Numbered from the stretch's first letter, positions 30,788 to 42,295 are shown. The stretch: 64,000 bases of DNA from Shinella lacus (GCF_010994755.1 NZ_WHSB02000002.1:372001-436000); one strand, 5' to 3'. Notes: generated from the sequence alone by a model not told the origin. Numbers and translations: made by a program.

Positions 30788-31012
30788 GTGGATCCTCGGG
30801 TCGAGCCCGAGGATGACGGAGGGGAGGGACTGTTTCCCCCCCCAGCGAACGGTGCGGCATGCGGCGCAGTGTTCCGTGCGCGCCTAGGTATCGCGGGCAT
30901 CTGGAGATATCCTCTGGCCTCCTCAAGTCCGATCTCTCGACGAGTTCTCTCTCCTACTTCTTGTCCTCACCACCTCTCCTTCGTCATCCTCGGGCTTGAC
31001 CCGAGGATCCAT
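30788..31012. repeat. Paired inverted-repeat element, copy 2 (MITE-like)
   Basis: The left unit at 30788-30822 differs from that at 8146-8180 by one base (TCGAG for TCAAG in the loop). The right unit, matching over 30 bases, is at 30982-31011 in reverse orientation. The whole is 225 bases. The 159 bases between them are not clearly alike to those of copy 1. This element, with the eno terminator, fills the 458 bases between eno and ftsB; no gene is visible there. Confidence 0.78.
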
Positions 31013-31144
31013 GCTGCGCGCACGACGCTGCCCGTCTCGCGCTGCGTGCCGCATGGCTTTTTCCGCGCCCCGCCCATCATGGTCAATGATCGGTTAACCC
31101 CTTGGCGCTAGTATGAAATCCGTATTGCGTATCGGGGCACTTGC

Positions 31145-31453
31145 ATGTGGACCAAACATCATAAAAAGCGGAAATTCGGCCGGCTTACCCTGCCGGTAAT
31201 TACGGTCGCATTCCTTTCCTACTTCGGCTATCATTCCGTGCACGGCGATTTCGGCCTCAGGGGGATGGAGGATTTCGAACGGCAGAGAGTGGAGCGTCAG
31301 GCGCGCCTGGACATACTCGTGCGTCAGCGCCAAATCCTGGAAAAAGAAGTGGCTCTGATGAGCGACGGCTCGCTGGAGCGCGACATGCTGGATGAAAAAG
31401 CGCGCTCCTATCTCAACATGTCCAGAGCCGACGAAATCGTGATTTTCCACTAG
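31145..31453 (+). CDS. ftsB: Septum formation initiator family protein (FtsB/DivIC-like)
   Basis: 102 residues. A basic N-terminus (KHHKKRKFGRL) is followed by one membrane segment (about 14-30, TLPVITVAFLSYFGYHSV) and a coiled-coil (about 45-75, RQRVERQARLDILVRQRQILEKEVALM) with a C-terminal SYLNMSRADEIVI. This is the DivIC/FtsB layout: a bitopic cell-division protein that pairs with FtsL in the periplasm. In rhizobia it regularly lies between eno and pdhA. ATG at 31145. Confidence 0.85.
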   Translation: MWTKHHKKRKFGRLTLPVITVAFLSYFGYHSVHGDFGLRGMEDFERQRVERQARLDILVRQRQILEKEVALMSDGSLERDMLDEKARSYLNMSRADEIVIFH

Positions 31454-31460
31454 GAGTGTG

Positions 31461-31483
31461 GATTAACTGAAATCAGGTTAATC
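31461..31483. promoter_or_regulatory. Inverted repeat between ftsB and pdhA
   Basis: GATTAAC (31461-31467) and GTTAATC (31477-31483) are perfect seven-base arms; the inner CTGA/TCAG also pairs, with one base of asymmetry. It could be an operator for pdhA or a weak transcript-end hairpin for ftsB. The 120 bases from here to the pdhA start are AT-rich and likely hold its promoter. Confidence 0.45.
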
Positions 31484-31602
31484 GTAAATCTCCCTTACTA
31501 ATCAGCGACTTACAAAGAATATAAGCCATGCATTTATGGCATTGCTGATGCGGAATTTCTCCCCTATGGTTTCCAACAAGAGGCAAACATAGGGAGGAAC
31601 GC

Positions 31603-32649
31603 ATGGCTCCGCGTAAAACCGCGTCCACGTCCAGCCGCAAGACAGCGGCTAAGCCTGTCAAAAAAGACTTCACCGGCGGCACCATCGCCGAATTCTCCAA
31701 GGAAGACGACCTCAAAGCCTACCGCGAGATGCTGTTGATCCGGCGTTTCGAGGAGAAGGCCGGCCAGCTCTACGGCATGGGCTTCATCGGCGGCTTCTGT
31801 CACCTCTATATCGGCCAGGAAGCTGTCGTCGTCGGCATGCAACTGGCGCTGAAGGAAGGTGACCAGGTCATCACCGGTTATCGTGACCACGGCCATATGC
31901 TCGCTTGCGGTATGAGCCCGCGCGGCGTGATGGCGGAACTGACCGGACGTCGCGGCGGCCTTTCCAAGGGCAAGGGCGGCTCCATGCACATGTTCTCCAA
32001 GGAAAAGAACTTTTACGGCGGCCACGGCATCGTCGGCGGACAGGTTTCGCTCGGCACGGGTCTCGCCTTCGCCAACCGCTACCGCGGCAACGACAATGTT
32101 TCGCTCGCCTATTTCGGCGACGGCGCTGCCAACCAGGGCCAGGTCTACGAGAGCTTCAACATGGCGGCTCTCTGGAAGCTGCCGGTCGTCTACGTGATCG
32201 AGAACAACCGCTACGCCATGGGCACGTCCGTTTCGCGCGCCTCCGCCCAGACCGATTTCTCGCATCGCGGCGCGTCCTTCAACATCCCCGGTTTCCAGGT
32301 GGATGGCATGGATGTGCGCGCGGTGAAGGCTGCCGCCGACGAGGCCGTGGAACATTGCCGCGCTGGCAAGGGTCCGGTCATCCTCGAAATGCAGACCTAC
32401 CGCTATCGCGGCCACTCCATGTCCGACCCGGCGAAGTATCGCTCGAAGGACGAAGTGCAGAAGATGCGCTCCGAGCACGACCCGATCGAGCAGGTGCGCG
32501 CCCGTCTTCTGGAAAACAAGTGGGCAAGCGAAGACGATCTCAAGAAGATCGACAAGGACGTCCGTGACATCGTCGCCGACAGCGCCGATTTTGCGCAGGC
32601 CGATCCGGAGCCGGATGCATCCGAGCTCTACACCGACATCCTGCTGTAA
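31603..32649 (+). CDS. pdhA: Pyruvate dehydrogenase E1 component subunit alpha
   Basis: 348 residues, the usual length. The ThDP-binding motif begins [20 protein letters not shown] and closes with [25 protein letters not shown] is the phospho-loop region of E1-alpha. The N-terminus is a basic, Ser/Thr/Lys-rich tail. With PdhB it decarboxylates pyruvate and acetylates the lipoyl group of E2. GGGAGGAACGC precedes the ATG. pdhB follows 19 bases after the stop. Confidence 0.97.
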   Translation: MAPRKTASTSSRKTAAKPVKKDFTGGTIAEFSKEDDLKAYREMLLIRRFEEKAGQLYGMGFIGGFCHLYIGQEAVVVGMQLALKEGDQVITGYRDHGHMLACGMSPRGVMAELTGRRGGLSKGKGGSMHMFSKEKNFYGGHGIVGGQVSLGTGLAFANRYRGNDNVSLAYFGDGAANQGQVYESFNMAALWKLPVVYVIENNRYAMGTSVSRASAQTDFSHRGASFNIPGFQVDGMDVRAVKAAADEAVEHCRAGKGPVILEMQTYRYRGHSMSDPAKYRSKDEVQKMRSEHDPIEQVRARLLENKWASEDDLKKIDKDVRDIVADSADFAQADPEPDASELYTDILL

Positions 32650-32668
32650 ATCCGGGGAGGGACGAAAA

Positions 32669-34051
<1,383 letters not shown>

Positions 34052-34066
34052 GGGGAGGGCGCATCC

Positions 34067-35416
34067 ATGCCGATCAACATTACGATGCCCGCCCTCTCGC
34101 CCACCATGGAAGAGGGCAACCTCGCCAAGTGGCTCGTCAAGGAAGGCGACACCGTGAAATCCGGTGACGTCATCGCCGAGATCGAGACCGACAAGGCGAC
34201 GATGGAAGTCGAGGCCGTCGACGAGGGCGTTGTCGCCAAGATCGTCATTCCGGCGGGCACGGAAGGCGTGAAGGTCAACAGCCTGATCGCCATCCTCGCC
34301 GCCGACGGTGAAGATGTATCGGCAGCCGCTGCCGGCGGTGGTTCGGCAAAGGCCGAGGCCCCGAAGGCGGAAGCCAAGGCCGAAGCGCCGAAGGAAGCGG
34401 AAAAGCCTGCTGCCGCCGCTGCGCCAGCTGCTGCGGCGCCGGCTGCTGCTGCTTCGGCGCCTGCCAAGGACGGCAACGGCCTGTTCTCCTCGCCGCTCGC
34501 CCGCCGCATCGCCAAGGATGCCGGCATCGACATCAAGGCGATCACCGGTTCCGGTCCGCATGGCCGCGTGGTGAAGAGTGACGTGGAAAAGGCGGTCGCC
34601 TCCGGCGGTGCAAAGCCTGCCGCTGCCGCAGCTCCGGCTGCTGCCGCCTCGGCCGCACCCGCCGCAGCCCCCAAGGGCATGTCGGAAGAGGCCGTGCTCA
34701 AGCTGTTCGAGCAGGGCTCCTACGAGCTCGTGCCGCATGACGGCATGCGCAAGACGATTGCCAAGCGCCTGCAGGAATCCAAGCAGACGATCCCGCACTT
34801 CTACGTCTCGGTCGATGTGGAACTCGATGCGCTGCTGGCGCTGCGCGCCCAGATCAACGATTCCGCACCGCGCAAGGACGACAAGCCGGCCTACAAGCTC
34901 TCGGTCAACGACATGGTGATCAAGGCCATGGCGCTTGCCCTGCGGGATGTTCCGGATGCCAACGTCTCCTGGACCGACACCAACATGGTCAAGCACAAGC
35001 ACGCCGATGTCGGTGTTGCCGTGTCGATCCCGGGCGGCCTGATCACGCCGATCATCCGCAAGGCCGAGCTGAAAAGCCTGTCGGCCATCTCCAATGAGAT
35101 GAAGGACCTCGGCAAGCGGGCCAAGGAACGCAAGCTGAAGCCCGAAGAATACCAGGGCGGCACGACCGCGGTCTCCAACATGGGCATGATGGGCGTCTCG
35201 AACTTCGCCGCCGTCGTCAACCCGCCGCATGCGACGATCCTGGCGGTCGGCGCCGGCACGGAGCGGGTCGTGGTCAAGAAGGGCCAGATGGTCATCGTCA
35301 ACGCGATGACGGTCACGCTCTCCACCGACCACCGCTGCGTCGACGGCGCGCTGGGGGCCGAACTGCTCGGCGCCTTCAAGCGCTACATCGAAAGCCCGAT
35401 GGGGATGCTCGTCTGA
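34067..35416 (+). CDS. pdhC: Dihydrolipoamide acetyltransferase, E2 of pyruvate dehydrogenase
   Basis: 449 residues. One lipoyl domain (Lys43 in ETDKAT), an Ala-rich linker, a subunit-binding domain (about 145-182, [20 protein letters not shown]) with [10 protein letters not shown], a second Ala/Pro linker and the catalytic domain (about 215-449) ending in [19 protein letters not shown], where His and Asp of HxxxDG are catalytic. It moves the acetyl group to CoA and forms the core of the complex. It follows pdhB after 15 bases. Confidence 0.97.
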   Translation: MPINITMPALSPTMEEGNLAKWLVKEGDTVKSGDVIAEIETDKATMEVEAVDEGVVAKIVIPAGTEGVKVNSLIAILAADGEDVSAAAAGGGSAKAEAPKAEAKAEAPKEAEKPAAAAAPAAAAPAAAASAPAKDGNGLFSSPLARRIAKDAGIDIKAITGSGPHGRVVKSDVEKAVASGGAKPAAAAAPAAAASAAPAAAPKGMSEEAVLKLFEQGSYELVPHDGMRKTIAKRLQESKQTIPHFYVSVDVELDALLALRAQINDSAPRKDDKPAYKLSVNDMVIKAMALALRDVPDANVSWTDTNMVKHKHADVGVAVSIPGGLITPIIRKAELKSLSAISNEMKDLGKRAKERKLKPEEYQGGTTAVSNMGMMGVSNFAAVVNPPHATILAVGAGTERVVVKKGQMVIVNAMTVTLSTDHRCVDGALGAELLGAFKRYIESPMGMLV

Positions 35417-35432
35417 TAAGCGGAGTGCGGCC

Positions 35433-36074
35433 ATGAAAACGGTTCTCTGCTACGGCGATAGTCTCACCTGGGGCTACAGTGCGGAAACGCTCGATCGGCA
35501 TTCCTTCGAGGATCGCTGGCCGAGCGTGCTCGCCAAGGCGCTGGGGCCGGAGGTCACCGTCATTGCCGAGGGCCTCAATGGCCGCACCACCGCCTATGAC
35601 GACCACCTGGCGGATTGCGATCGCAATGGCGCGCGCATCCTGCCGACGATCCTGCATAGCCACGACCCGATCGATCTCGTGATCATCCTGCTCGGCGCCA
35701 ACGACATGAAGCCGGTGATCTGCGGCACGGCGTTTGGCGCGGTGCAGGGCATGGAGCGGCTGGTGGATCTGGTGCGCCACCACGCCTGGTCGTTCGGCGG
35801 GCAGGAGGGGCCGGAGATCCTGCTTGTCTCGCCGCCGCCGATCTGCGAGACGGCGAACACCGCTTTTGCGGCAATGTTTGCCGGCGGCGTCGAGCAATCG
35901 GCAATGCTGGCGACGCTTTATGCGGACCTTGCGGACGAGACCGGCTGCGGCTTCTTCGATGCCGGCTCGGTGGCGCAGACGACGCCGCTCGACGGCGTGC
36001 ATCTCGATGCGGAAAACACGCGGGCGATTGGCCGCGGGCTGGAGCCCGTCGTGCGCATGATGCTCGGACTGTGA
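35433..36074 (+). CDS. SGNH/GDSL hydrolase
   Basis: 213 residues. The blocks of the SGNH family are all present: GDSLTWGY (Ser of block I), the glycine in AEGLNGRTT, LLGANDMK (Asn of block III), and DGVHLDAEN (Asp/His of block V). No signal peptide, so it is cytoplasmic. It is probably an arylesterase-like acyl ester hydrolase, substrate unknown. It sits within the PDH operon between pdhC and lpd, with a 16-base gap to the former. Confidence 0.88.
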   Translation: MKTVLCYGDSLTWGYSAETLDRHSFEDRWPSVLAKALGPEVTVIAEGLNGRTTAYDDHLADCDRNGARILPTILHSHDPIDLVIILLGANDMKPVICGTAFGAVQGMERLVDLVRHHAWSFGGQEGPEILLVSPPPICETANTAFAAMFAGGVEQSAMLATLYADLADETGCGFFDAGSVAQTTPLDGVHLDAENTRAIGRGLEPVVRMMLGL

Positions 36075-36132
36075 ACGAAGAGAACAAGAGACGCGGCGTT
36101 TGGCCCGCGCGAGAGACAAGGCAGGAAACGAC

Positions 36133-37578
36133 ATGGCTCAGACTTACGACGTCATCGTTATCGGTTCGGGTCCGGGCGGCTATATCGCCGCGATCCGCGC
36201 CGCCCAGTTGGGCCTGAAGACGGCCATCGTCGAGCGCGAGCACCTCGCCGGCATCTGCTCCAACTGGGGCTGCATTCCGACCAAGGCGCTGCTGCGCTCG
36301 GCCGAAATCTTCCATTACGCCCAGCATCCGGGCGACTACGGCATCAAGATCGAAGGCTCGGTGACGCCGGACCTGAAGGCGATCGTCGCCCGCTCGCGCG
36401 GTATTGCCCAGCGCATGAACGGCGGCGTCGGCTTCCTGATGAAGAAGAACAAGGTCGACATCATCTGGGGTGAAGCGAAGATCACCAAGCCGGGCGAGAT
36501 CGTCGTGTCCAAGACGACCAAGGCGATCCAGCAGCCGCAGGCGCCGTTGCCGAAAAACGTGCTGCCCGAGGGCACCTACACCGCAAAGCATATCGTCATC
36601 GCCACCGGTGCTCGCCCGCGCGCACTGCCGGGCATCGAGCCGGACGGCAAGCTGATCTGGACCTATTTCGAAGCGATGAAGCCGGAAGAGATGCCGAAGT
36701 CGCTGCTCGTCATGGGCTCGGGCGCCATCGGCATCGAATTCGCCTCCTTCTACCGCACGCTCGGTGTCGACGTGACGGTCGTCGAAGTGATGAAGACGGT
36801 GATGCCTGTCGAGGATGCGGAAATCTCCGCGCTCGCCAAGAAGCAGTTCGAAAAGCAGGGCATGAAGATCCATCTGGAGGCCAAGGTCACCAAAGTGGAG
36901 AAGGGTGCCAACTCGATCACCGCCCATGTCGAGATGAAGGACGGCAAGGTGGAGAAGATCACCGCCGACCGGATGATTTCGGCGGTCGGCGTGCAGGCCA
37001 ACGTGGAAAACATCGGCCTCGAAGCGATCGGCGTGAAGACCGACCGCGGTTTCATCGCCATCGACGGCTACGGCAAGACGAACGTGCCGGGCATCTACGC
37101 CATCGGCGACGTCGCCGGCCCGCCGATGCTCGCCCACAAGGCGGAGCATGAGGCTGTCATCTGCATCGAAAAGATCGCAGGTCTGCCGAACGTGCACCCG
37201 ATGGACAAGTCGAAGATCCCGGGCTGCACCTATTGCCATCCGCAGGTCGCCTCCGTCGGTCTCACGGAAGCCAAGGCCAAGGAACAGGGCCGCGACATCC
37301 GCGTCGGCCGCTTCCCCTTCGTCGCCAACGGCAAGGCCATTGCGCTCGGCGAAGACCAGGGTCTCGTCAAGACGATCTTCGACAAGAAGACCGGCGAACT
37401 GCTCGGCGCGCATTTGGTCGGCGCGGAAGTCACCGAACTCATCCAGGGTTTCGTCATCGCCATGAACCTCGAAACCACCGAGGAAGAGCTGATGCACACG
37501 ATCTTCCCGCATCCGACGATTTCCGAAACGCTGAAGGAAAGCGTGCTGGATGCCTATGGGCGTGCGCTGAACGCTTGA
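36133..37578 (+). CDS. lpd: Dihydrolipoamide dehydrogenase (E3)
   Basis: 481 residues. FAD motif GSGPGGYIAAI near the N-terminus, redox disulfide CSNWGC (C-x4-C) in AGICSNWGCIPTK, NAD motif in VMGSGAIGIEFASFYRTLG, and the C-terminal dimer motif TIFPHPTISETLKE with its catalytic His. It reoxidises the lipoyl group. The start is ATG 36133 after CAGGAAACG; an in-frame ATG at 36100 is weaker. lipA follows after a hairpin. Confidence 0.96.
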   Translation: MAQTYDVIVIGSGPGGYIAAIRAAQLGLKTAIVEREHLAGICSNWGCIPTKALLRSAEIFHYAQHPGDYGIKIEGSVTPDLKAIVARSRGIAQRMNGGVGFLMKKNKVDIIWGEAKITKPGEIVVSKTTKAIQQPQAPLPKNVLPEGTYTAKHIVIATGARPRALPGIEPDGKLIWTYFEAMKPEEMPKSLLVMGSGAIGIEFASFYRTLGVDVTVVEVMKTVMPVEDAEISALAKKQFEKQGMKIHLEAKVTKVEKGANSITAHVEMKDGKVEKITADRMISAVGVQANVENIGLEAIGVKTDRGFIAIDGYGKTNVPGIYAIGDVAGPPMLAHKAEHEAVICIEKIAGLPNVHPMDKSKIPGCTYCHPQVASVGLTEAKAKEQGRDIRVGRFPFVANGKAIALGEDQGLVKTIFDKKTGELLGAHLVGAEVTELIQGFVIAMNLETTEEELMHTIFPHPTISETLKESVLDAYGRALNA

Positions 37579-37587
37579 ACGTGCTAA

Positions 37588-37620
37588 AGCCCGCCTCCAC
37601 ATGAGGCGGGCTCACTCTTT
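37588..37620 (+). terminator. Probable terminator after lpd
   Basis: AGCCCGCCT (37588-37596) pairs with AGGCGGGCT (37604-37612), around CCACATG, followed by CACTCTTT. The T-run is broken, so it may only attenuate read-through into lipA. Confidence 0.6.
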
Positions 37621-37669
37621 CAGGGTCCGCAGGGCAGGCGCTTGAGCTCGCCAGGAAAGTGGAAACGAC

Positions 37670-38647
37670 ATGGTCACGATTCTCGACCGCACAAATCCTT
37701 CGCCCGATGCCAAGCGGGTGCGCCATCCGGAAAAGGCCAACCGGCCGGACACGGAAGTGCTGCGCAAGCCGGAATGGATCCGCGTGCGCGCGCCGGTTTC
37801 CAAGGGCTACCAGGAGACGCGTGATCTCGTGCGCAGCCACAAGCTGGTGACGGTGTGCGAAGAGGCGGGCTGCCCGAATATCGGCGAGTGCTGGGACAAG
37901 AAGCACGCCACCTTCATGATCATGGGCGAGATCTGTACCCGCGCCTGTGCCTTCTGCAACGTGGCGACAGGCAAGCCGAACGCCCTCGACATGGCGGAGC
38001 CGGAAAACGTCGCCAAGGCCGTCAAGCAGATGGGCCTGTCGCATGTCGTCATCACCTCGGTGGACCGTGACGATCTCGCCGACGGCGGCGCCGAACATTT
38101 CGAGAAGGTGATCTGGGCGATCCGCGCGGCCTCGCCGCTGACGACGATCGAAATCCTCACGCCCGACTTCCTGAAGAAGCCCGGTGCCTTGGAGCGCGTC
38201 GTCGCCGCCAAGCCCGACGTGTTCAACCACAACATGGAGACCGTGCCGGGCAACTACCTGACGGTTCGTCCGGGTGCGCGCTATTTCCACTCCGTCCGCC
38301 TGTTGCAGCGCGTGAAGGAACTGGACCCGACCATGTTCACCAAGTCGGGCATCATGGTGGGCCTCGGCGAGGAGCGCAACGAAGTGCTCCAGCTGATGGA
38401 CGACCTGCGCACCGCCGACGTCGACTTCCTGACCATCGGCCAGTATCTCCAGCCGACCCGCAAGCACCATGCCGTCATGAGCTTCGTGACGCCGGAAGAG
38501 TTCAAGTCCTACGAGACGGTCGCCTACAGCAAGGGTTTCCTGATGGTCTCGTCGAGCCCGCTGACGCGTTCCTCGCACCATGCCGGCGATGATTTCGCCC
38601 GGCTTCGCGCCGCCCGCGAGCGCAAGGTTCTGGCCGCCGCGGAATAG
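37670..38647 (+). CDS. lipA: Lipoyl synthase
   Basis: 325 residues, radical SAM enzyme. The auxiliary cluster cysteines are in [12 protein letters not shown], the SAM cluster cysteines in CTRACAFC (CxxxCxxC), and the C-terminal [10 protein letters not shown] carries the serine that binds the auxiliary cluster. It inserts two sulfurs into octanoyl-E2, producing the lipoate used by PdhB, PdhC and other complexes. It follows lpd after a hairpin, so it is functionally linked and possibly read through. Confidence 0.97.
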   Translation: MVTILDRTNPSPDAKRVRHPEKANRPDTEVLRKPEWIRVRAPVSKGYQETRDLVRSHKLVTVCEEAGCPNIGECWDKKHATFMIMGEICTRACAFCNVATGKPNALDMAEPENVAKAVKQMGLSHVVITSVDRDDLADGGAEHFEKVIWAIRAASPLTTIEILTPDFLKKPGALERVVAAKPDVFNHNMETVPGNYLTVRPGARYFHSVRLLQRVKELDPTMFTKSGIMVGLGEERNEVLQLMDDLRTADVDFLTIGQYLQPTRKHHAVMSFVTPEEFKSYETVAYSKGFLMVSSSPLTRSSHHAGDDFARLRAARERKVLAAAE

Positions 38648-38668
38648 ACTTTTCCGCCACCTTCCTTT

Positions 38669-38706
38669 AAGCCCCGCCGTCCCGCAAGACGGCGGGGCTT
38701 TTCGTT
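38669..38706 (+). terminator. Rho-independent terminator after lipA
   Basis: AAGCCCCGCCGTC (38669-38681) pairs with GACGGCGGGGCTT (38688-38700), followed by TTCGTTT; a 13-base stem. Confidence 0.88.
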
Positions 38707-38720
38707 TCGGGGGGGTGGCG

Positions 38721-39287
38721 ATGACGGTATCGATCACGATGGAGGAAGCAGCAGCGCAGCTGAAAACCGCGGAGCGTGTGCTGGTGATCGGCTGCTCGGG
38801 CAGCGGCAAGAGCACGCTGGCGCAAAAGCTCGGGCGCCGGCTTGGTCTGCCCTACGTCTCGATGGACCGGGAAATCTTCTGGCTGCCCGGCTGGCAACCG
38901 CGGCCGCGGGCGGAGGCACGGGCTCTTCTCGCGGCATTCGCGGCCCGGGAGCGCTGGATCATCGACGGCACCAGCCCCGGTACGCTGGCGCTGCGCCTGC
39001 CGCGCACCCATCTCGTGCTCTGGCTTCGACCGCCCCGCTGGGTGTCGCTCTATGGCGTGCTCTCGCGCTGGCTGAAACTGCGCGGACAGTCGCGGCCGGA
39101 GATGGCGGATGGATGTCCGGAGCGGCTCAGCCGGGAGTTCCTGACCTATGTCTGGAACTTCGAGAAGACGGAAAGCCCGGAAATCCTGGAGAATCTTGCG
39201 GCTTATGGTCCCGATGTGCCGGTTTGCGTGTTGAAATCGCGGGCGGAGAACCGGCAGCTACTTGCCAGGATCGGCGAGGTTTATTAG
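38721..39287 (+). CDS. P-loop NTPase, topology-modulation-protein (FlaR)-like
   Basis: 188 residues. Walker A is GCSGSGKST; SMDREIFWLPGWQ and a WIIDGTS segment match the small adenylate-kinase-like group often annotated as DNA topology modulation protein FlaR. An RLPRTHLVLWLRPPR strand-turn follows. No catalytic assay exists for the group; it is likely a nucleotide kinase. ATG 38721 is right after the lipA terminator, with GGGGGG upstream. Confidence 0.75.
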   Translation: MTVSITMEEAAAQLKTAERVLVIGCSGSGKSTLAQKLGRRLGLPYVSMDREIFWLPGWQPRPRAEARALLAAFAARERWIIDGTSPGTLALRLPRTHLVLWLRPPRWVSLYGVLSRWLKLRGQSRPEMADGCPERLSREFLTYVWNFEKTESPEILENLAAYGPDVPVCVLKSRAENRQLLARIGEVY

Positions 39288-39296
39288 CTCTCGGCC

Positions 39297-39749
39297 ATGC
39301 CTCAGTTCGAAACGCGCCGCCCGGTTCCCCATACGCCCGACCAGATGTTCGACCTCATCGCCGATGTCGAGCGCTATCCGGAGTTCCTGCCGCTCTGCGA
39401 AGGGCTTTCCGTGCGCTCGCGCAAGGAGCGCGACGGCAAGGAACTGCTCGTCGCCGACATGACCGTCGGTTACAAGGCGATCCGCGAGACCTTTACCACG
39501 CAGGTGCTGCTCAACCGGGCGGAGCGCGCGATCGACGTCAAATATCTCGACGGGCCTTTCCGCTATCTCGACAACCGCTGGCGCTTCGAGCCGCTGCCGG
39601 ATGGCGGCTGCAACGTGCATTTCTTCATCGACTACGAGTTCAAGAGCCGCATTCTCGGCGCGCTGATGGGCTCGATGTTCGACCGCGCCTTCCGCATGTT
39701 CACCGACGCTTTCGAAAAGCGGGCGGCGGCGATCTATACCGCCGGCTGA
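39297..39749 (+). CDS. ratA: Coenzyme Q-binding protein COQ10-like (RatA family)
   Basis: 150 residues of the START/polyketide-cyclase fold: TPDQMFDLIADVERYPEFLPLCEGLSV near the N-terminus is the COQ10/RatA signature, with FRYLDNRWRFEPLPDGGCNV later. In bacteria it is called RatA after an E. coli ribosome-association protein; in eukaryotes its relative carries ubiquinone. There is no antitoxin gene beside it, so a toxin role is doubtful. It follows the NTPase gene after 9 bases. Confidence 0.85.
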   Translation: MPQFETRRPVPHTPDQMFDLIADVERYPEFLPLCEGLSVRSRKERDGKELLVADMTVGYKAIRETFTTQVLLNRAERAIDVKYLDGPFRYLDNRWRFEPLPDGGCNVHFFIDYEFKSRILGALMGSMFDRAFRMFTDAFEKRAAAIYTAG

Positions 39750-39780
39750 ATTTTTCGATCGGCTCGCCCGTTACCGGGTT

Positions 39781-40590
39781 ATGATCACCCGGTTCGCTCC
39801 CTTCGTCCTGATCGCCTTCATCTGCACGCCTGCGTCCGCGCAGGAAGCGCCGGGAGACTACATTCTTCTTCTCGACGAACAGAACCGGCCGCTCGCCGGC
39901 AGTTATCGTATCGGGCCGGATGTGAAGATGACAATCCAGGGCAGAGAGGATGGCTTGCCTCGAAATCCGGTTTATCTGGATCGCGCCTTCTTCCCCACCC
40001 GCGAAGCGGAAATGCTGGCCTTCTACAACGCGCGCCACGCCTATTCCTCCGATCCGGCGGCGGTCGACGTCGGCGGTGAGATGCGCATCGTGGACACGGA
40101 GACGCTGCAGCCTCCGCTCTTCAAGGACCAGAAACCGGAGCGCGAGAAGGCGCTCAAAGTGAAGGTCTCGGCGCGCTTGGCCTTCGAGGTGAGCGGCTAC
40201 AAGCTCGTCGGCAAGGCCTATACCGTCGAAGGGGCTGAACTTGGCGACGAGGACCGGCGCCTCGGCGATTTTTTCCATGTCGAGACGTTCGATATCGTGC
40301 TGTACGCACAGGCGGCCCGCAAGATCGGTGCTGTCGAGATCGGCAAGGCCTTGAGTTCCAGCGATTTCGAGGCGCTTTTCGTGGAGCGGACAAGCCCCAT
40401 TCCGGATTTCACGAAATGCGTGAGCGAAAAGCGCAAGACACCGGAGTACAAGGCGCTCGCCGAAAAGCAGAGGGCGCTCGTCGATGCGTTCCTCGCGAAG
40501 AATTTTCCAGCGGGCCAGGCTTTCTGGGGAGATACGGCGCTCTATGAGGCGAATTTCGCCATGAACATCTATTCGCTCTGCCCGAATTAA
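39781..40590 (+). CDS. Conserved exported protein of unknown function
   Basis: 269 residues with a signal peptide (FAPFVLIAFICTPASAQE). The mature protein is alpha/beta with DYILLLDEQNRPLAGSYRI and paired EIxK-type segments; a DUF4852-like relation is possible but not shown. One Cys in FTKCVSE and one near the C-terminus (SLCPN) could form a disulfide. It starts 31 bases after ratA and converges on cinA with a 4-base overlap. Confidence 0.7.
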   Translation: MITRFAPFVLIAFICTPASAQEAPGDYILLLDEQNRPLAGSYRIGPDVKMTIQGREDGLPRNPVYLDRAFFPTREAEMLAFYNARHAYSSDPAAVDVGGEMRIVDTETLQPPLFKDQKPEREKALKVKVSARLAFEVSGYKLVGKAYTVEGAELGDEDRRLGDFFHVETFDIVLYAQAARKIGAVEIGKALSSSDFEALFVERTSPIPDFTKCVSEKRKTPEYKALAEKQRALVDAFLAKNFPAGQAFWGDTALYEANFAMNIYSLCPN

Positions 40591-41087
40591 TCCTGCGATA
40601 TCTCGATCAGCATTTCCAGCGCGGTGCGCACCGTCGCAAGCCGGACGGCACTGCGGCCGATATCGCCGTAGCGCATTTCCCGATGCAGCGTCTCGTAGCC
40701 AGTACGCGCGGCGGCGAGATGAACGAGACCGATCGGCTTTTCATCCGAGCCGCCGCCGGGGCCGGCGATGCCGGTGACGGCGACGGAGATGTTGGCGCCG
40801 GAGTTTCCGATGGCGCCCTGTGCCATTTCGAGGGCGGTCTCTCGTGAGACGGCACCGTGCGCCTTCAGCGTCGCGTTGGCGACGCCGATCATCTCGCGCT
40901 TCGCCTCGTTGGAATAGGTGACGAAGCCGCGGTCGAAGACACTGGAGGAGCCGGAGATTTCGGTGATGGCACCGGCAATGAGGCCTGCCGTGCAGGATTC
41001 GGCGGTGGCGATCAGGAGCTGGCGCTCGGTGAAATCGGCGACGATGCCGCGGGCTGTATCCTCGATGTCCTTCGGCCAGATGCTCAT
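40587..41087 (-). CDS. CinA C-terminal domain protein (nicotinamide-nucleotide amidase type)
   Basis: 166 residues comprising only the C-terminal CinA/PncC domain: [34 protein letters not shown], and [23 protein letters not shown]. It may deamidate nicotinamide mononucleotide for NAD salvage. Its ATG at 41087 overlaps ispDF's TGA in ATGA, so the two are translationally coupled. The N-terminal MoaB-like domain of full-length CinA is absent. Confidence 0.92.
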   Translation of the reverse strand: MSIWPKDIEDTARGIVADFTERQLLIATAESCTAGLIAGAITEISGSSSVFDRGFVTYSNEAKREMIGVANATLKAHGAVSRETALEMAQGAIGNSGANISVAVTGIAGPGGGSDEKPIGLVHLAAARTGYETLHREMRYGDIGRSAVRLATVRTALEMLIEISQD

Positions 41088-42295
41088 GCGTCGGTTCCCC
41101 TGTAGACGACGGTGGCGGTGGCGATGGCCGCAATGCCCTCGCGCCGGCCGACGAAGCCGATCTTTTCGTTGGTCGTGGCTTTGACCGAACAGCGATCGAG
41201 CGAGATGCCGAGCATGTCGGAAAGGTTTTTGCGCATCGTCTCGCGGTGCGGGCCGATTTTTGGGGCTTCGGCGATCAGCGAGACGTCGGCATTCATGATC
41301 GTGCCGCCGTTCTTGCGCACGATGGCCGCGGCGTGTTCGAGGAAGATGCGCGAGGCTGCGCCCTTCCACTGCATGTCGGACGGCGGAAAATGGTCGCCGA
41401 TATCGCCGGCGCCGCAGGTGGCGAGCAGGGCGTCGGTCAGCGCATGCAGGGCCACGTCGGCGTCGGAATGGCCGGAGAGCTTCTGGTCATGCGGGATGAA
41501 GATGCCGCAGAGCGTTACGCCGTCGCCTTCGACGAGCTGGTGCACGTCGTATCCGTTTCCGGTGCGCACATCCGGCAGGCCGTGGGAAAGGCGCTGGTCG
41601 GCCATGGCGATATCCTTCTGCAATGTAAGCTTGACGTTGCCGGCGCTGCCTTCGACGAGATGCACGCGCACGCCCGCCCATTCGGCAATGGCGGCATCGT
41701 CGGTGAAATCGTCGTGGCCGGAGACGCTTGCGCGGCGGTGGGCTTCGAGGATCGCGGCGAAGTGGAAGGATTGCGGCGTCTGGGCGGCGAAGAGGCCGGA
41801 GCGGGAGACGGTTTCGGCGACATTGCCGTTGGCATCCGCGCGCTTCAGCGTATCGGCGACGGCGACGGCGGGCAGCACGGCGCGCGCGCCGTTGTGGAAG
41901 GCGGCCAGCGTACGCTCCAGCATGGCGGGCTCGACGAAGGGGCGCACGGCATCCTGGATGAGGACATGGGTGATGTCCTCGTCGGCGAGCGCTTCGAGGC
42001 CGGCGAGCACGGATTGCTGGCGCGTCGCGCCGCCGTGTACGACCGTGAGGCGGTCGCCGGCGGGGAGGGCGGCGGCGCGGGCCGTCTCGAACAGCGCCTC
42101 GTCATCCTTGTGTATCACGACCACGATACGCCGGGCCGGCTGCCAATTGACAAAGAGATCGAGCGTATGGGAGATGACCGGCCTTCCGCCGATGCGGCGA
42201 TACTGCTTGGGGCCTTCGGCGTGGCTGCCCGCCCGCTCGCCGCGCCCGGCGGCAACGATCACCACGCCGCAGGATAGCGTCTTTTCCGCCAGCAT
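41084..42295 (-). CDS. ispDF: Bifunctional IspD/IspF enzyme of the MEP pathway
   Basis: 403 residues. The N-terminal IspD half (to about 230) has [13 protein letters not shown] and the IQDAVRPFV segment and makes CDP-methylerythritol; the C-terminal IspF half (from about 240) has the metal ligands in GYDVHQL and [18 protein letters not shown] and forms the cyclic diphosphate. Such fusions are typical of alphaproteobacteria. ATG at 42295. It is divergent from dusB with 145 bases between. Confidence 0.95.
   Translation of the reverse strand: MLAEKTLSCGVVIVAAGRGERAGSHAEGPKQYRRIGGRPVISHTLDLFVNWQPARRIVVVIHKDDEALFETARAAALPAGDRLTVVHGGATRQQSVLAGLEALADEDITHVLIQDAVRPFVEPAMLERTLAAFHNGARAVLPAVAVADTLKRADANGNVAETVSRSGLFAAQTPQSFHFAAILEAHRRASVSGHDDFTDDAAIAEWAGVRVHLVEGSAGNVKLTLQKDIAMADQRLSHGLPDVRTGNGYDVHQLVEGDGVTLCGIFIPHDQKLSGHSDADVALHALTDALLATCGAGDIGDHFPPSDMQWKGAASRIFLEHAAAIVRKNGGTIMNADVSLIAEAPKIGPHRETMRKNLSDMLGISLDRCSVKATTNEKIGFVGRREGIAAIATATVVYRGTDA

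Noticed and set aside
39297-39749. Toxin of a toxin-antitoxin pair (RatA name)
   Set aside because: No RatB-like partner gene is adjacent, and the protein matches the COQ10/START fold, which suggests quinone or lipid binding.
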